Shown here piece after piece: positions 63,138-64,000 of a DNA stretch of 64,000 nt. The stretch's first letter is position 1. Each line of letters opens with the position of its first letter. A program made the position numbers and the translations under genes. The notes under the pieces are model-generated. The model was not told the DNA's origin, searched no databases, and worked only from the letters and a program-made list of their open reading frames with translations. The DNA is from an uncultured Lachnospiraceae bacterium (GTDB taxonomy: Bacteria; Bacillota; Clostridia; Lachnospirales; Lachnospiraceae), in NCBI GenBank assembly GCA_951802115.1, contig CATOPL010000006.1:1-64000 (forward strand), written 5' to 3'.

Positions 63138-63818
63138 ATGGAGAAACTGAAAATACTGGTGGTCGATGATGAAAGCCGTATGCGAAAACTGGTGCGGGAT
63201 TTTCTGGTGAAGCAGAATTATGAGGTGCTTGAAGCCGGTGACGGGGAAGAAGCTGTGGATATTTTTTTTGAAGAAAAAGAGATCGCGCTGGTGCTGCTGG
63301 ACGTGATGATGCCGAAGATGGACGGGTGGCAGGTATGTCGGGAGATCCGCAATTATTCTAAAGTGCCGATTATCATGCTGACAGCAAAAGGAGACGAGCA
63401 GGATGAATTGCAGGGATTTGATCTGGGTGTGGACGAGTATATTACCAAACCATTCAGTCCCAAAATTCTTGTAGCCAGAGTGGAGGCAATCCTGCGCAGG
63501 GCGAATCTGCTGACCAGTGAGGATGTGATTACGGTGGGCGGAATCGAGTTGAATAAAGCGGCGCATCAGGTGAAGATTGACGGGCAGGATGTGGAACTCA
63601 GTTATAAAGAATTCGAACTGCTGGCTTATTTTATGGAAAATCAGGGTCTGGCATTGTCCAGAGAAAAAATACTTAATCATGTCTGGAACTATGATTATTT
63701 TGGAGACGCCAGAACTATTGACACTCATGTAAAGAAATTAAGAAATAAGTTGGGAGAGAAAGGGAATATGATCCGGACTGTCTGGGGACTGGGCTACAAA
63801 TTCGAGATGAACGAATAA
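63138..63818 (+). CDS. OmpR/PhoB-family response regulator
   Basis: A two-domain transcription regulator of 226 residues. The receiver has acidic residues in VVDDESRM, phosphoacceptor D55 in LLLDVMMPKMDG and Lys in YITKPFSP. The winged-helix domain at about 130-225 contains LSYKEFELLAYFMENQGLAL and the recognition region ARTIDTHVKKLRNKLG. No kinase follows on the same strand within the window, so its partner may be elsewhere. The gene has its own promoter behind a terminator. Confidence 0.94.
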   Translation: MEKLKILVVDDESRMRKLVRDFLVKQNYEVLEAGDGEEAVDIFFEEKEIALVLLDVMMPKMDGWQVCREIRNYSKVPIIMLTAKGDEQDELQGFDLGVDEYITKPFSPKILVARVEAILRRANLLTSEDVITVGGIELNKAAHQVKIDGQDVELSYKEFELLAYFMENQGLALSREKILNHVWNYDYFGDARTIDTHVKKLRNKLGEKGNMIRTVWGLGYKFEMNE

Positions 63819-63872
63819 AAGCGACAGGAGCATGTGCATTATCACAGATGTTGCAGTCTGGCAGTCTGTTTG

Positions 63873-64000
63873 TCATGTGTACAGATGAAAGCTGAACAGC
63901 CATGCGATCAGGATGCGCAGAGCGCTGGTCAGAAAACGGGAGGTCAGTATGGAAGAAACTCCGACTTTGATGGTGTCCTCTCTGGCCTGTGCAAGTCCCA
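63873..64000 (-). CDS. Possible minus-strand gene, C-terminal fragment
   Basis: On the minus strand a frame enters from the right edge and stops at 63873-63875. It encodes 41 residues including REDTIKVGVSSILTSRFLTS and then ALRILIAWLFSFHLYT, with codon use like the neighbours and a hydrophobic C terminus. I do not recognise it. A plus-strand start at 63949 (after GGGAGG) competes for the same DNA. The 54 bases between this stop and the regulator gene show no clear two-way terminator. Confidence 0.35.
   Translation of the reverse strand, partial: GLAQAREDTIKVGVSSILTSRFLTSALRILIAWLFSFHLYT

Noticed and set aside
63949-64000. Plus-strand gene start at the right edge (ATG after GGGAGG)
   Set aside because: Only 17 codons are visible and they lack a recognisable start sequence. 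The minus-strand reading has more natural codons and a hydrophobic C terminus, so neither is certain.
1-64000. CRISPR arrays, tRNA genes, rRNA genes and insertion sequences
   Set aside because: No regularly spaced short repeats, tRNA cloverleafs (apart from the tmRNA), rRNA or transposase genes were found on reading both strands.

Overview
The window looks like chromosomal DNA of a motile, low-to-moderate G+C Clostridia, most likely a Lachnospiraceae member. The reasons are: a Gram-positive flagellar cluster with FliY (CheC-like plus SpoA domains) instead of a plain FliN; CheC, CheD and CheV; SepF next to YggS; MreBCD-PBP2-MinCDE-RodA in one run; a DUF4321 protein; AGGAGG-type ribosome sites with frequent GTG/TTG starts; and the rnr-smpB-ssrA order. 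Almost every gene lies on the plus strand. No insertion sequence, prophage or CRISPR array is visible. No species assignment is possible from the sequence alone.

Region 1 (1-25137) is one continuous flagellar/chemotaxis cluster: fliE (cut by the window edge), fliF, G, H, I, J, K, flgD, a small flagellar-operon protein, flgE, flbD, motA, motB, fliM, cheY, flgC, fliY, fliO, P, Q, R, flhB, flhA, fliA (sigma-28), two rod proteins, cheC, cheD and cheV. It encodes the MS ring, C ring, export apparatus, rod, hook, stator, sigma factor and CheY-P control. Absent from the run are fliL, flhF, flhG, cheA, cheW, cheB and cheR. flgC sits away from the fliE end. FliY carries three tandem copies of a FliM-type CheY-binding motif.

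Region 2 (25138-25504) is a gene-free block packed with consecutive strong hairpins. Region 3 (25505-35137) holds mutS, mutL, miaA, a methionine-gamma-lyase-family (YnbB-like) gene, a HI0933-type flavoprotein and a MATE exporter. Region 4 (35200-47930) starts with an extended -10 promoter overlapped by a palindrome. It then has a COG2509 flavoprotein, DUF4321, radC, and the shape and division block mreB, mreC, mreD, PBP2 (with a large insertion), minC, minD, minE, rodA, mgsA and a DD-carboxypeptidase lipoprotein.

Region 5 (47934-53949) has a solitary P-loop protein with its own promoter and terminator, then an HlyD-like membrane protein, yggS, sepF, aroB, lspA and rluD. Region 6 (53946-56418) is a consensus promoter, an unrecognised gene and cstA. 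Region 7 (56460-59803) is a consensus promoter followed by secG, rnr, smpB and tmRNA, covering protein export and ribosome rescue. Region 8 (59803-63818) has paired stem-loops, an HPt protein, a two-receiver hybrid kinase and an OmpR-type regulator. A minus-strand gene fragment probably enters at the right edge.

The points most worth a second look are the FliY motif array, the hairpin block before mutS, the paired stem-loops after ssrA, the PBP2 insertion, the 105-bp tandem repeat before flgE and the missing FliH start codon.
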